The notes under the pieces: model-generated
Told to the model about the DNA's origin: nothing
Seen by the model: the letters and a program-made list of their open reading frames with translations, nothing else
Database searches by the model: none
Shown: in pieces, positions 23,628-33,167 of the stretch
How the letters are laid out: every line of letters begins with the position of its first letter
Numbering within the stretch: position 1 is the first letter of the stretch
Assembly: GCF_965221685.1 (NCBI RefSeq)
Contig: NZ_OZ244907.1
Strand: one strand, 5' to 3'
DNA length: 64,000 nt
Source of the DNA: Palauibacter sp022826685
GTDB taxonomy: Bacteria; Gemmatimonadota; Gemmatimonadetes; Palauibacterales; Palauibacteraceae
Translations under genes and position numbers: made by a program

Positions 23628-25349
23628 CTAGCCTCCGCGTGTCGGCCCGGCGGGGCGGGGCGCTACGGCGGCGCCCTCCCAGTCCGGGTCGGCGGCCCCG
23701 ATCCAGGTGCGCGTGGCGGCGTCGTACTGGAGGCCGTGAATGCGCCCGAACGCGCCCTGCCGCGGCGTGGGCGTGATCTCGAATCCCATCTCCCGGAATT
23801 CCTCCAGCGAAGTCCCCGACCAGCCGTCCTCGGGGCCCGCTTCCACGGAGAAGCCCGCGAGCCCGTCCGGCCCCATGTCGGGATGCACGCGCGGCGCCGC
23901 GAGGGCGGCGGGCAGCGCCAGACCGTCGTCGACGACCCGGGTCACCGCCTGGACGACCGCCGAGATGATCCGGATGCCGCCGGCCGCGCCCAGCACGAGC
24001 AACGGCTCGCCATCGTCGAGCACCATGAACGGCGTGATGCCGGACCGCGCGCGCTCGCCGGGCTCGCTGATCCCCAGGTAACCGCCCAGCGTCACGGCGT
24101 AGAGGAACCCGAGTCCGGGCGTGGCGACCTTCGCCCCCATGCCGGGGCCGATCGTCTGCGTGAGCGCGATGGCCATGCCGTTACCGTCTGCGGCGGAAAG
24201 GTGGGTCGTGTGCCCATCCTCGGGAGGCAGCGCCAACCCCGTGACGGCGCCGGCGAGCCATGAACTTCCGGTTCCCGCCGCCGCCCACGGTGCGCCGTCC
24301 GCCTCCATCGTCGCCTCCGCGGGCACGCGCACCTGCCCGGAGAGCTCGCGGGCGAAGGCCTTCGAGGTCACGCGCACGGCGGAAGAGTCGGAACCGTCCC
24401 GCCGGTACTCCGTCATCGCGAGGGCGAGGGACTGGGCGATGACGGAAGCCCACGCCTCGTCGCTCATGCTGTCGGGATCGAAGACCTCGGCGATCTGGAG
24501 CGCGAGGATCGCGATCGCGCCGGAGGCCGGGATGTCGGAACCGACGATCTCGAACCCCCGGTAGGATCCGCGCACGATCCGCGAGTCCTCCGCTTCGTAG
24601 GCCGCCAGCGCCTCGCGGGTCAGGAAGCCGCCGTTCGCCGCCATGTCGTCGGCGATGCGGCCCGCGATCTCCCCCCGGTAGAAGGCGTCGCCGCCGCCGA
24701 GGGAAATCGCCCTCAGCGTCGCGGCCATGTCGGACTGCACGAGCCGGTCGCCGGGGAGGTAGGGCGACCCGTCCGCCTTCAGGTAGTAGCGCCGGGCGCC
24801 TTCGGACTCCGCCACCTGGTCGCGCGATCCCGTCTGGCGGCGCGCCTCTCCCGGCAGCAGCCGGAACCCGTGCGCCGCGTAGTCGATCGCCGGAGCCATG
24901 ATCGTGGTCAGAGGAAGGGACCCGTACTCCTCGTGGAGGCGCATGAGGCCCGCCACCGATCCGGGCACCCCGACGGTCGGATAGCCGTAGGCGGCGCGGG
25001 GCGCCGTGGCCGGGTCGTATCCCAGCGGGACGGACGTCGTTCCGTCGATGCCCGCGACTCCGCCGTCGGGCGTTCGAATCAGGATCTGGTTTCGTCCCCC
25101 GATGCTGTTCATGCTCGGTTCGACCACGGAGATCGCGAACGCGGCGGCGACGGCCGCATCCGCGGCGTTCCCCCCGAGTTCGAGCATCCGCGCGCCCGCG
25201 GCCGCGGCCAGCGGCTGCGCCGCGACGACGACCCCGTCCGCCGAGCGCGCGACCTGAGGCGCACTCTGCGCGTCCAGCCGAAGCGGAACCACCGTGAACG
25301 CGAGTACCGCGAGAACGGTTGTGGTGTATACCCGGATGCCTGGCTTCAT
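23628..25349 (-). CDS. ggt: Gamma-glutamyltransferase / glutathione hydrolase
   Basis: 573 residues with an N-terminal signal peptide (basic residues, a hydrophobic core and a cleavage region near LDAQSA). The autocatalytic processing site is visible as DGHTTHLSAADG, whose threonine becomes the N-terminal nucleophile of the small subunit. GGNAADAAVAAAFAISVVEP and the SIGGRNQILI region are typical of the large subunit. The enzyme hydrolyses or transfers gamma-glutamyl groups from glutathione and related peptides in the periplasm. The start at 25349 is supported by GGAGG five bases upstream. It is divergent from the TetR gene and may share its regulatory region. Confidence 0.93.
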   Translation of the reverse strand: MKPGIRVYTTTVLAVLAFTVVPLRLDAQSAPQVARSADGVVVAAQPLAAAAGARMLELGGNAADAAVAAAFAISVVEPSMNSIGGRNQILIRTPDGGVAGIDGTTSVPLGYDPATAPRAAYGYPTVGVPGSVAGLMRLHEEYGSLPLTTIMAPAIDYAAHGFRLLPGEARRQTGSRDQVAESEGARRYYLKADGSPYLPGDRLVQSDMAATLRAISLGGGDAFYRGEIAGRIADDMAANGGFLTREALAAYEAEDSRIVRGSYRGFEIVGSDIPASGAIAILALQIAEVFDPDSMSDEAWASVIAQSLALAMTEYRRDGSDSSAVRVTSKAFARELSGQVRVPAEATMEADGAPWAAAGTGSSWLAGAVTGLALPPEDGHTTHLSAADGNGMAIALTQTIGPGMGAKVATPGLGFLYAVTLGGYLGISEPGERARSGITPFMVLDDGEPLLVLGAAGGIRIISAVVQAVTRVVDDGLALPAALAAPRVHPDMGPDGLAGFSVEAGPEDGWSGTSLEEFREMGFEITPTPRQGAFGRIHGLQYDAATRTWIGAADPDWEGAAVAPRPAGPTRGG

Positions 25350-25448
25350 CGATCCTCCGTCGGTTTTCTACGGGTCGAGCAGCCCGTGGGAAAAGGCCCT
25401 GCTGCGGGAAACTTGCGCACGGTACGGGGCGTGACTAGGGTTCGGTCC

Positions 25449-25481
25449 GTCTTGACAAGACTGTTAAATGATTTGGATAAC
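25449..25481 (+). promoter_or_regulatory. TetR-gene promoter with overlapping 13-bp palindrome
   Basis: A consensus -35 box TTGACA (25452-25457) is followed after 18 bases by GATAAC (25476-25481), a four-of-six -10 match, 12 bases before the TetR ATG. The -35 box sits inside a perfect palindrome, GTCTTG-A-CAAGAC (25449-25461), so a bound repressor would block polymerase. Autoregulation by the downstream TetR protein is inferred from position. The rest of 25350-25493 holds no gene. Confidence 0.6.
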
Positions 25482-25493
25482 GCGAGGATCGCG

Positions 25494-26162
25494 ATGGCTT
25501 CGCAAGCTCCGGCCGCGACCCGACCGCCGGATACGGAACAGAGGATCTTCGACGCCGCGCTGACGGTATTCGCCCGCAAGGGGCGGGACGGCGCGCGATT
25601 GCAGGAGATCGCGGATCACGCGGGGATCAACCGCGCGCTGCTGCACTATTATTTCCGCACCAAGGAACAGCTCTACGAGGCCGTGTTCGAGCATGGGTGC
25701 CGGCAGTTCATGGCCGGGCTCAGCCAGTCGCTGCGGGCGGAGGAGGGAGTCGAGGACAGCCTGCGCGCGTTCGTATACGGCTACATCGACTACATCTACG
25801 AACATCAGGACATGGCCCGCCTCATGCTGAACGAATGCCTGTGCGGCGGAGGCGTCCTGGAGCGGCACCTCGCCGCCGCGATCGAGGCGCGCGAGGAGGT
25901 GCCGGGGCTCCTGCTCGAGGACCGGCTGCGCGCGGCCATCGGCGCGGGCGAGATCCGGGAGATCGACCTCCGCCACACGCTGCTCACGATCGTGTCCGCC
26001 TGCCTGTTCCCGTTCGTCGCGCTCCCGACGGTGCGCCTCTTCCACTCCCGCGCCGTGGAGGACTTCGATCGCTTCCTGCAGGAACGAAAAGCGCACATCG
26101 TCGATCTCCTGCTGGCGGGTCTGCGGCCGGCGGGAGGCATCCGGCGGGGAGAACTCGCGTGA
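25494..26162 (+). CDS. TetR/AcrR-family transcriptional regulator of the efflux operon
   Basis: 222 residues. The DNA-binding region is classic TetR: RIFDAALTVFARKGRDGARLQEIADHAGINRALLHYYFRTKEQLYEAVF. The remainder is a helical ligand-binding domain with no recognisable specificity. The start at ATG 25494 is just before the helix-turn-helix and 12 bases after the predicted -10 box. Its stop overlaps the GTG of the outer-membrane factor gene by four bases (GTGA), so regulator and efflux genes are translationally coupled. It most likely represses this operon and possibly the divergent ggt. Confidence 0.92.
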   Translation: MASQAPAATRPPDTEQRIFDAALTVFARKGRDGARLQEIADHAGINRALLHYYFRTKEQLYEAVFEHGCRQFMAGLSQSLRAEEGVEDSLRAFVYGYIDYIYEHQDMARLMLNECLCGGGVLERHLAAAIEAREEVPGLLLEDRLRAAIGAGEIREIDLRHTLLTIVSACLFPFVALPTVRLFHSRAVEDFDRFLQERKAHIVDLLLAGLRPAGGIRRGELA

Positions 26163-27736
26163 GCGCCGCGGCGGCGTCGTCGAAGGTCGGCGCAGGCGGT
26201 CTCGGTCGAACCGGCGGGCTTCTCCTGCTCGCGGCGGCGGGCGCGTGTTCGTTCGCGCCGGGCCCGCGGCTCCCGGGCACGGTGGCCGAACTCCCCGCGG
26301 CGTACGAAGCGGAAGCCCCCCCCGCCGACACGGCGCACGAGCCCCGCGACTGGTGGCGCGCGTTCGACGACGCGACGCTGGACCGCCTGATCGAGACGGC
26401 GCTCGTCGCCAACCTCGACCTGCACGAAGCCGTCGCCCGGCTGGAGGAATTGCGGCACCGGTACCGGATCGCGCGGGCGCCGCTCTTCCCGGCGCTGACG
26501 CTCGACGCGAACGGCAACCGGTCCAGCACGCCCGCCAATACGGGGCTGGGGTCGCAGTTCGGGGGCGACGACGACGCCGAGAGTCCGATCCCCGGGCTCA
26601 GCTTCAACTTCCCCGACCGGTTCGAGTTCACGACGTACTCGGCCTCGCTCGGCTTCGCGTACGAACTGGATTTCTGGGGCCGGCTGCGCAACGAATCCGG
26701 GGCGGCGGTCCGCGACTTCCTCGCTTCCCGGGCGGACGCGGAGACAGTGCGGCTCACGGTCATCGCGTCCACGATCTCGACGTATCTCGAAGTCGTCGCC
26801 GCGCGGGCCCAGCTCGCCATCGCCGAGGACAACGTCGATCTGCTCAGGGAGCGCGCGGAACTCACCCGGGAGCGGTATCAGGCCGGCGTCACGAACACGT
26901 TTGAACTTTATGCGATCCGGCAGCAGTACCGGACCGCCGAGTCGAACCTGCCGGGCCTGCGCACGGCCGTGGACGATGCGGAAGGGCGCCTCGCCCTCCT
27001 CGTGGGACGATACGCGGGGAGGCTCGAGGACCTGCTGCCGGCCGCGCTCGAGCCGGCGGTCGATACGACCCCGATTCCCGGCGGGCTGCCGGTGTCGCTC
27101 CTCGAGGACCGGCCCGACGTGATGGCGGCGTTCGAGCGCGTCGAGGCGGCGCGCCGCAGGGTCGGGGCGCGCAGGGCCGAACTTCTCCCCACGATCTCCA
27201 TCAACGGAGCCGTGGGGCGCCAGGCGGGCGCGCCCGAGGATCTGCGGTTCATCGACCAGTGGTTCTCGAACCTCATCGGCGGCCTCGTTGCGCCGATCTT
27301 CCAGGGCGGCCGCCTGCGCGCGAACGTCGGGGCAGCCTGGGCGCAGTACGACCAGGCGCTGATCGCCTACGCGCGCACGGTCCTGGACGCCTTCCGGGAC
27401 GTGCGGACGAGCCTGCGGCAGTTCGAGAACGAACGGGAGCGGTACGCGCAGGTCATGGAGCAGGTCGCCGATGCCCGCGCATCGCTGGAGAACCAGTTGG
27501 AGCGCTACCAGAGCGGGGTGGGGGACTATGTCGAGTACCTGGACGCGCGGGTCAACCTGAACGGCGCCGAAAACACCCGGGTGCTCGCCGAACGCGGCAT
27601 CGGAGAGGCGCGGCTCGCGGTGCACCGCGCCCTGGGCGGCGCGTGGGTGGCGGAGGACCTCGAGGACGTCGAGGCGAGTGGAGACGAGACGAGTGAAGAC
27701 CCGGGGGGCGCGACGTCGTTCCCCGATCGGAGATAG
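26159..27736 (+). CDS. Outer-membrane efflux lipoprotein of the TolC/NodT family
   Basis: 525 residues from GTG 26159, which overlaps the TetR stop. A signal sequence ends at AAAGAC, a lipobox with cysteine, as in NodT-type factors. The body has two OEP repeats: the segment starting WWRAFDDATLDRLIETAL and the second with QGGRLRANVGAAWAQYDQALIAYARTVLDAFRDV. Proteins of this class form the trimeric outer-membrane channel of tripartite pumps. The adaptor and RND genes follow directly. A long acidic C-terminal tail is unremarkable. Confidence 0.93.
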   Translation: MSAAAASSKVGAGGLGRTGGLLLLAAAGACSFAPGPRLPGTVAELPAAYEAEAPPADTAHEPRDWWRAFDDATLDRLIETALVANLDLHEAVARLEELRHRYRIARAPLFPALTLDANGNRSSTPANTGLGSQFGGDDDAESPIPGLSFNFPDRFEFTTYSASLGFAYELDFWGRLRNESGAAVRDFLASRADAETVRLTVIASTISTYLEVVAARAQLAIAEDNVDLLRERAELTRERYQAGVTNTFELYAIRQQYRTAESNLPGLRTAVDDAEGRLALLVGRYAGRLEDLLPAALEPAVDTTPIPGGLPVSLLEDRPDVMAAFERVEAARRRVGARRAELLPTISINGAVGRQAGAPEDLRFIDQWFSNLIGGLVAPIFQGGRLRANVGAAWAQYDQALIAYARTVLDAFRDVRTSLRQFENERERYAQVMEQVADARASLENQLERYQSGVGDYVEYLDARVNLNGAENTRVLAERGIGEARLAVHRALGGAWVAEDLEDVEASGDETSEDPGGATSFPDRR

Positions 27737-27745
27737 GGCGGAGTG

Positions 27746-29053
27746 ATGGAAGACGGAACGCGGCGGACGCCGCAAGAGTCAGAGAACGCGGAGGCGCCCG
27801 ACGCCCGGCCGGCGTTCCTGAGGCGGGTGGTACAGGGGACGATCGTCCTCGGCGTGGGAGTGCTCGGCTTCGCGATCCTGTTCGGCATGCGCGCCGCACC
27901 CGCGGAGGTGGAGCCGCCGCGCGTGATCCCCACGGTCAGCACGGTGCCCGCGCGGGTGACACAGGGCGCGATCAAGGTGCGCGGCGGCGGCACGGTGCGG
28001 CCCAGCGCCGAGGTCACGATCGCCCCGCAGGTCGGCGGGCGCGTGATCTGGACCGCGCCCGCGCTCGTGAGCGGCGGACGGTTCCTCGAGAACGAGTCGC
28101 TCCTGCGCGTGGACCCGGCGGACTACGAGAACGCCGTCGAGGCCGCGGAGGCGGACGTCGCCCAGCGCGAGGTCGCGCTGCTGGAGGCCGAGGAGAACGC
28201 GCGGCTGGCGCTGGACGAATGGAGGCGGCTCGCCGAACGCGAGAACCTCGACCCGACGCCGCCGAACGCCCTCGTCACGCGGCAGCCGCAACTCGATGCG
28301 GCCGCGGCGGCGCTCAGGAGCGCCCGCGCCAGGCTGGAAGACGCCCGGCTTGCGCTGGAACGGACCTGGATTCGGGCCCCGTTCAACGGGATCGTGCGTG
28401 AGGAGACGGTCGATCTCGGTCAGTTCGTCGCGGCCGGCCAGACCGTGGGCCGCCTGTACGCGACGGACGCGGTGGAGATCGTCGTACCGCTGAGCGACAA
28501 CGAGGCGGCGCTGATCGAGCGCCTGTGGAGCGCGCGTGCGGGCGACGCCGCGACCCGTATCCCGGTCGAGATCGTATCCGAGTACGGCGGGACCGAGTAC
28601 GCGTGGTCGGGATACGTGGACCGGGCGGAGGCGGCGCTCGACGAGCAGACGCGAACGGTCGACGTCGTCGTCACCGTCCCCGAACCGTTCACGCCCCCCG
28701 AGGACGATGCCGGCCGCCCGCCGCTCCTGATCGGCAGCTACGCGACGGTGGACATCGAAGGCACGAGCTTCGAGGAATACGCCGTCGTCCCGGCCGCCGC
28801 CGTGCGGGATGGCGACGTCCTCTGGACCGTGGCGGACGACACGCTGCTCGTCATGACCCCGGTCGAGCCGGTCCAGGAAGTGGACGATGAAGCCGTGGTG
28901 CTCGGACCGATCCCGGACGGAACCCCGGTCATCGTTTCGATGCTCCTCTTCGTCACCGACGGCATGACGGTGCGGCCGATTCAAATGCTGGAAAGCGCCG
29001 ATCCGTGGCGGCCCGGCGCCAACCGCGACGGGCGGGAAGGAGACGGCTCATGA
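27746..29053 (+). CDS. RND efflux periplasmic adaptor (membrane fusion protein)
   Basis: About 435 residues; the GTG three bases earlier (27743) is an alternative start. One N-terminal membrane segment (VVQGTIVLGVGVLGFAILFG) anchors it. The lipoyl-like half-motifs are visible (VGGRVIWTAPALVSGGRFLENESLLRVDPADYE and later APFNGIVREETVDLGQFVAAGQ), separated by an alpha-helical hairpin rich in Ala, Glu and Arg, then the beta-barrel domain. This is the HlyD/AcrA-type bridge between the inner-membrane RND pump and the outer-membrane channel. It overlaps the pump gene by four bases (ATGA). Confidence 0.93.
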   Translation: MEDGTRRTPQESENAEAPDARPAFLRRVVQGTIVLGVGVLGFAILFGMRAAPAEVEPPRVIPTVSTVPARVTQGAIKVRGGGTVRPSAEVTIAPQVGGRVIWTAPALVSGGRFLENESLLRVDPADYENAVEAAEADVAQREVALLEAEENARLALDEWRRLAERENLDPTPPNALVTRQPQLDAAAAALRSARARLEDARLALERTWIRAPFNGIVREETVDLGQFVAAGQTVGRLYATDAVEIVVPLSDNEAALIERLWSARAGDAATRIPVEIVSEYGGTEYAWSGYVDRAEAALDEQTRTVDVVVTVPEPFTPPEDDAGRPPLLIGSYATVDIEGTSFEEYAVVPAAAVRDGDVLWTVADDTLLVMTPVEPVQEVDDEAVVLGPIPDGTPVIVSMLLFVTDGMTVRPIQMLESADPWRPGANRDGREGDGS

Positions 29054-32000
29054 GGCGGGCGATCGGGTGGATGGCCAAGCACGGCGTCGCCGCCAACCTG
29101 CTGATGGTGCTGATCATCCTGGCGGGATTCGTGAGCCTCATCGGTCTGCCCCAGGAGACGTTCCCGGAGATCTCCCTCGACACGATTCAGGTACAGGTCC
29201 AATACCCCGGCGCGTCGCCCGACGAAGTCGAACAGGCGATCGTGCGGCGGGTCGAGGAGCGGATCACGGGCATCCAGGGCGTCGACCGCGTCACGAGCGC
29301 CGCCTCGGAGAACGTCGGCATCGTGCTCGCCGAACTGTCGCTGGGCACGGACCAGTCGAAGACGCTGGATGAGATCAAGTCCGCCATCGACCGGATCACG
29401 AGCTTCCCTGTCGATGCCGAGGAGCCGGAGGTCGTCGCGCTGAGCGCGGAAGGCCGCGTCATGGAGATCGCGATCTTCGGCGATGCTCCGGAGCGGACCC
29501 TCAAGGAGATCGCGAACCGGGTCAAGGACGACCTCACCTCGCTGCCGACGATCTCCCTCGTCCGCGTTTCCGGCGTCCGGCAGTACGAGATCTCGATCGA
29601 AGTCTCGAAGGAGGCCCTGCGCGCCCACGGCCTGACGCTCGACGAGGTGGCCGCGGCGGTGCGGCGCGGCAGCCTCGACCTTCCCGGCGGGAGCGTCGAG
29701 ACGGATCGCGAGGAGATTCTCGTTCACATCCGGGGCCAGAACTACACCCGGGCGGACTTCGCGGACATCGTCGTGCGGGCGAACGTCGACGGATCGATGC
29801 TCCGTCTCACCGACATCGCGGACATCCAGGACGGTTTCGAGCACGTCGACCTCATCAACGCCTACAACGGGCAGCCGACGGCCTTCGTCCAGGTCCTGCG
29901 AACGGGAGACGAGCGTGTCCTGGAGATCTCCGACGAAGTCGAACGCTACCTGGAAGAGGAGTTGGCCGGCTCGCTGCCGCGCGGTGTCGACTACAGCATC
30001 TGGCGCAGCGAAGCCTCGTACCTGCAGAGCCGGATCGATCTCCTCATCAAGAACGGCCGGTTGGGTCTGATCCTGGTTCTCATTGCGCTGGCCCTCTTCC
30101 TCGACCTGCGCCTCGCGTTCTGGACCGCGGTCGGGATCTTCCTCTCCTTCGCCGGCGTGTTCGCGGTGATGGCGTGGGCCGGCATCTCCATCAACATGAT
30201 GGCGCTGTTCGGCTTCATCCTCGCGATCGGGATCGTGGTGGACGACGCGATCGTGGTGGGGGAGAACATCTTCGCCGAACGGGAGAAGGGAGCGCCCGCG
30301 CTGCGGGCGGCGATCAAGGGCACGAGACGCGTCTCCGTGCCCGTGATCTTCGCGGTGCTGACGACCGTCGCGGCGTTCACCCCGCTCCTCTTCGTGCCGG
30401 GAAGCCTCGGGAAGTTCCTCTACGTGATCCCGGCGATCGTGATCTCCGTGCTCCTGCTCTCGCTCGTCGAGGTCCTGTTCATCCTCCCCTACCACCTCTC
30501 GCATCTTCCGGAACCGGGCTCGCGCCGGGGCAGGGGAGGGCTGCTGGGACCCGTCTACCGCGCGCAGGCGTTCGTCCAGACGAACCTGCAGCGTTTCATC
30601 GACGGTCCGCTGGAGCGCTCCGTGCGCTTCGCGGTGCGGCGCCCGGGACTGACCGTCCTCGGCGCCGTCTCCTCCCTCATGATCGTGGGGGGGCTGGTGG
30701 CGGGACGCCACCTACGGTTCAGCCTTCTGCCCGTGATCGAGGGCGAAGAGGTCGTCGCCTACATCGAGATGGCCGAGGGCACGACGAGCGAGCGCACGCT
30801 GGAAGTCGCCAGCTACGTGGAAGGGCAGGGATACGCGGCGATCGCGGAACTGGAGGCGCAGTTGCCGGATGACGAGCCGCCCCTGGTCGAAGCGGTCTTC
30901 ACGAGCGTCGGGCAGCGTCCCTCACAGGCCGGAGGCCCCGGCATGAACGCCGAGGCGAGCTTCATCCGGTCGAACGTCGCCGAGGTCAGCCTGCGGCTGA
31001 CCGACCCGGAGATCCGGGACCTGCCGGCCATCGAGGTGGAGCGGGCCTGGCGGGAGCGCGTCGGGCCGGTCGCCGGCGCTCGGGAACTCACGTTCAGTTC
31101 CATCCTCATCGATCTGGGGGCGCCGGTACAGGTGGAGCTTTCCCACCCGGACACGGCCATGTTGAACGCGGCGGTGCCGGCGTTCTCGGACCGCCTGACG
31201 CGCATCGCGGGCGTGACGGAGGTCCGCGACGACCGCGGCCGGGGGAAACGGGAGCTGGAGCTGGAACTCAAGCCCGCCGCCCGCACGCTCGGGATCACGC
31301 TCGACGACCTGGCGCGCCAGGTGCGCGGGGCGTTTTTCGGGAACGAGGTCTACCGCCTGCAGCGGGGTCGCGACGAGGTACGCGTCTACGTGCGGCTTCC
31401 CGAGTCGGAGCGGAACACGCTCGCCGACCTCCAGGACTACCGCATCCGCACCCCGACCGGAGGCGAGGCGCCGCTGTCGGAAGTCGCGGACGTGTCGTTC
31501 GGCATCGCCTCATCGACGATCAACCGGATCGATGGGCGGCGCATCGTGACGGTCACGGCGGACGTGGACGCCGCCGTCATCACGGGGCAGGAAGTCAACA
31601 CGGAGATCACCTCGGCGATCCTGCCGGACGTGCAGGCCGAATACCCGGGCCTTCGCTACGGCTTCGGCGGAGAACAGCGCCAGCAGTTGCTGGCGTTCGA
31701 GGGGATCGCCCGCGGTTTCCTGCTCGCCCTGCTCGCGATCTACGCGCTCCTCGCCATCCCCTTCCGCTCGTACCTGCAGCCGCTCGTCGTCATGGCCTCG
31801 ATCCCGCTGGGGCTCGTCGGCGCCGCGATCGGGCATCTCATCATGGGGCTCGACCTCGGCATGCTCTCCATGTTCGGGCTCGTGGGCCTGTCGGGCGTGG
31901 TCGTGAACGATTCGCTGGTGCTGATCGACTTCATCAACGAACGACACCGGTCGGGGCTCCCCATGTCGGAAGCCATCGTGCAGGGGGCCAAGGTTCGCTT

Positions 32001-32262
32001 CCGTCCCATCATGCTGACCTCCGTGACGACCTTCCTCGGGGTCTCGCCGATCATCCTCGAGCGCAGCACGCAGGCGCAGTTCCTCTCTCCCATGGCGGTG
32101 AGCCTCGGGTTCGGGATCCTGTTCGCGACCTTCATCATCATGCTCGCCGTGCCCGCGCTGGCGATGATGAACTACACGTTCACGATGAGGGCGAAGCGGG
32201 TCTTCGTACGCTGGCGGCGAAAGCCGAAACTCGGCTTGGCCGCGGGAGGGATCGAGCGCTGA
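29050..32262 (+). CDS. RND-family efflux pump (AcrB/HAE-type inner-membrane transporter)
   Basis: 1070 residues, the normal size for an RND pump with twelve membrane segments and two large periplasmic loops. TM4 carries the proton-relay aspartates in AIGIVVDDAIVVGEN, and the TM11 region reads LSGVVVNDSLVLIDFIN. The N-terminus (LPQETFPEISLDTIQVQVQYPGASPDEVE) is typical. Substrate class cannot be told from sequence. Its last codons carry a strong Shine-Dalgarno (GGGAGGG at 32244-32250), and its TGA overlaps the CTG start of cysD, so pump and sulfate-activation genes appear to be one transcript. Confidence 0.95.
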   Translation: MRRAIGWMAKHGVAANLLMVLIILAGFVSLIGLPQETFPEISLDTIQVQVQYPGASPDEVEQAIVRRVEERITGIQGVDRVTSAASENVGIVLAELSLGTDQSKTLDEIKSAIDRITSFPVDAEEPEVVALSAEGRVMEIAIFGDAPERTLKEIANRVKDDLTSLPTISLVRVSGVRQYEISIEVSKEALRAHGLTLDEVAAAVRRGSLDLPGGSVETDREEILVHIRGQNYTRADFADIVVRANVDGSMLRLTDIADIQDGFEHVDLINAYNGQPTAFVQVLRTGDERVLEISDEVERYLEEELAGSLPRGVDYSIWRSEASYLQSRIDLLIKNGRLGLILVLIALALFLDLRLAFWTAVGIFLSFAGVFAVMAWAGISINMMALFGFILAIGIVVDDAIVVGENIFAEREKGAPALRAAIKGTRRVSVPVIFAVLTTVAAFTPLLFVPGSLGKFLYVIPAIVISVLLLSLVEVLFILPYHLSHLPEPGSRRGRGGLLGPVYRAQAFVQTNLQRFIDGPLERSVRFAVRRPGLTVLGAVSSLMIVGGLVAGRHLRFSLLPVIEGEEVVAYIEMAEGTTSERTLEVASYVEGQGYAAIAELEAQLPDDEPPLVEAVFTSVGQRPSQAGGPGMNAEASFIRSNVAEVSLRLTDPEIRDLPAIEVERAWRERVGPVAGARELTFSSILIDLGAPVQVELSHPDTAMLNAAVPAFSDRLTRIAGVTEVRDDRGRGKRELELELKPAARTLGITLDDLARQVRGAFFGNEVYRLQRGRDEVRVYVRLPESERNTLADLQDYRIRTPTGGEAPLSEVADVSFGIASSTINRIDGRRIVTVTADVDAAVITGQEVNTEITSAILPDVQAEYPGLRYGFGGEQRQQLLAFEGIARGFLLALLAIYALLAIPFRSYLQPLVVMASIPLGLVGAAIGHLIMGLDLGMLSMFGLVGLSGVVVNDSLVLIDFINERHRSGLPMSEAIVQGAKVRFRPIMLTSVTTFLGVSPIILERSTQAQFLSPMAVSLGFGILFATFIIMLAVPALAMMNYTFTMRAKRVFVRWRRKPKLGLAAGGIER

Positions 32263-33167
32263 GCGATCTCTCGGGCACCTGGCTGGCGTCGCTCGAGTCC
32301 GAAGCCATCGAAATCCTTCGGGAGGGCCTCGCGGCGGCGTCGCGACCCGTGCTGCTGTATTCGATCGGGAAGGACTCCTCGGTGCTCCTCCACCTCTCGC
32401 GAAAGGCCTTCTGGCCGGCGGCGCCGCCCTTCCCGCTGCTGCATATCGACACGACGTGGAAGTTCCGGGAGATGATCGCGTTCCGGGACCGCACGGCGGC
32501 GGAGGCGGGCGTGGAACTCCGCGTTCACACCAACGGGGACGGGCTGCGCGAGGGCGTCAATCCGTTCGATCACGGTTCCGAACGCTATACCGATGTGATG
32601 AAGACGGCGGCGCTGCGGCAGGCGCTCGACGAGGGCGGGTACGACGTCGTCTTCGTCGGCGCGCGGCGGGACGAGGAGACGTCGCGCGCCAAGGAACGCG
32701 TCTTCTCGCTGCGCAACGCGGCCCACCAGTGGAATCCGAAGGCGCAGCGTCCCGAGCCGTGGAACCTGTACAACACCCGCCTGGCTCCCGGCGAGTCCCT
32801 GCGCGTCTCTCCGCTCTCCAACTGGACCGAAGCCGACGTCTGGCGATACATCCGCGCGGAGGAGATCCCGATCGTGCCCCTCTACTACGCCGCCGAACGT
32901 CCCGTCGTCGAGCGGGATGGACGGTGGATCATGGTCGACGATGGCCGAATGCCGCTGCTGCCCGGCGAGGAGCCGCGGAAACGGCGCATCCGCTTCCGGA
33001 CGCTGGGCTGCTACCCGCTGACGGCCGCGGTCGAGAGCGACGCGGATACGCTCGACGCGGTCATTGCCGAGACGCTCGCGACGGACGGTTCCGAACGCGA
33101 GGGGCGTCTCATAGACCACGACCGCGACGGCTCGATGGAACGCAAGAAGAAGCAGGGCTATTTCTGA
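32259..33167 (+). CDS. cysD: Sulfate adenylyltransferase subunit 2 (CysD), CTG start
   Basis: 302 residues if translation begins at CTG 32259, a common CysD length; this includes the conserved N-terminal helix (WLASLESEAIEILREGLA) that precedes the PP-loop YSIGKDSSV. The GTG at 32349 would cut this helix off. GGGAGGG lies eight bases before the CTG, and the CTG overlaps the upstream stop as CTGA. The enzyme family motif GARRDEETSRAKERVFS is present, and the C-terminus ends in the typical SMERKKKQGYF. CysD with CysN makes adenosine 5'-phosphosulfate from ATP and sulfate. The stop overlaps the cysNC start by one base (TGATG). Confidence 0.93.
   Translation: MSDLSGTWLASLESEAIEILREGLAAASRPVLLYSIGKDSSVLLHLSRKAFWPAAPPFPLLHIDTTWKFREMIAFRDRTAAEAGVELRVHTNGDGLREGVNPFDHGSERYTDVMKTAALRQALDEGGYDVVFVGARRDEETSRAKERVFSLRNAAHQWNPKAQRPEPWNLYNTRLAPGESLRVSPLSNWTEADVWRYIRAEEIPIVPLYYAAERPVVERDGRWIMVDDGRMPLLPGEEPRKRRIRFRTLGCYPLTAAVESDADTLDAVIAETLATDGSEREGRLIDHDRDGSMERKKKQGYF

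Noticed and set aside
32349..33167. CysD starting at GTG 32349
   Set aside because: This start removes the conserved N-terminal helix and has no Shine-Dalgarno; the CTG at 32259 fits better.
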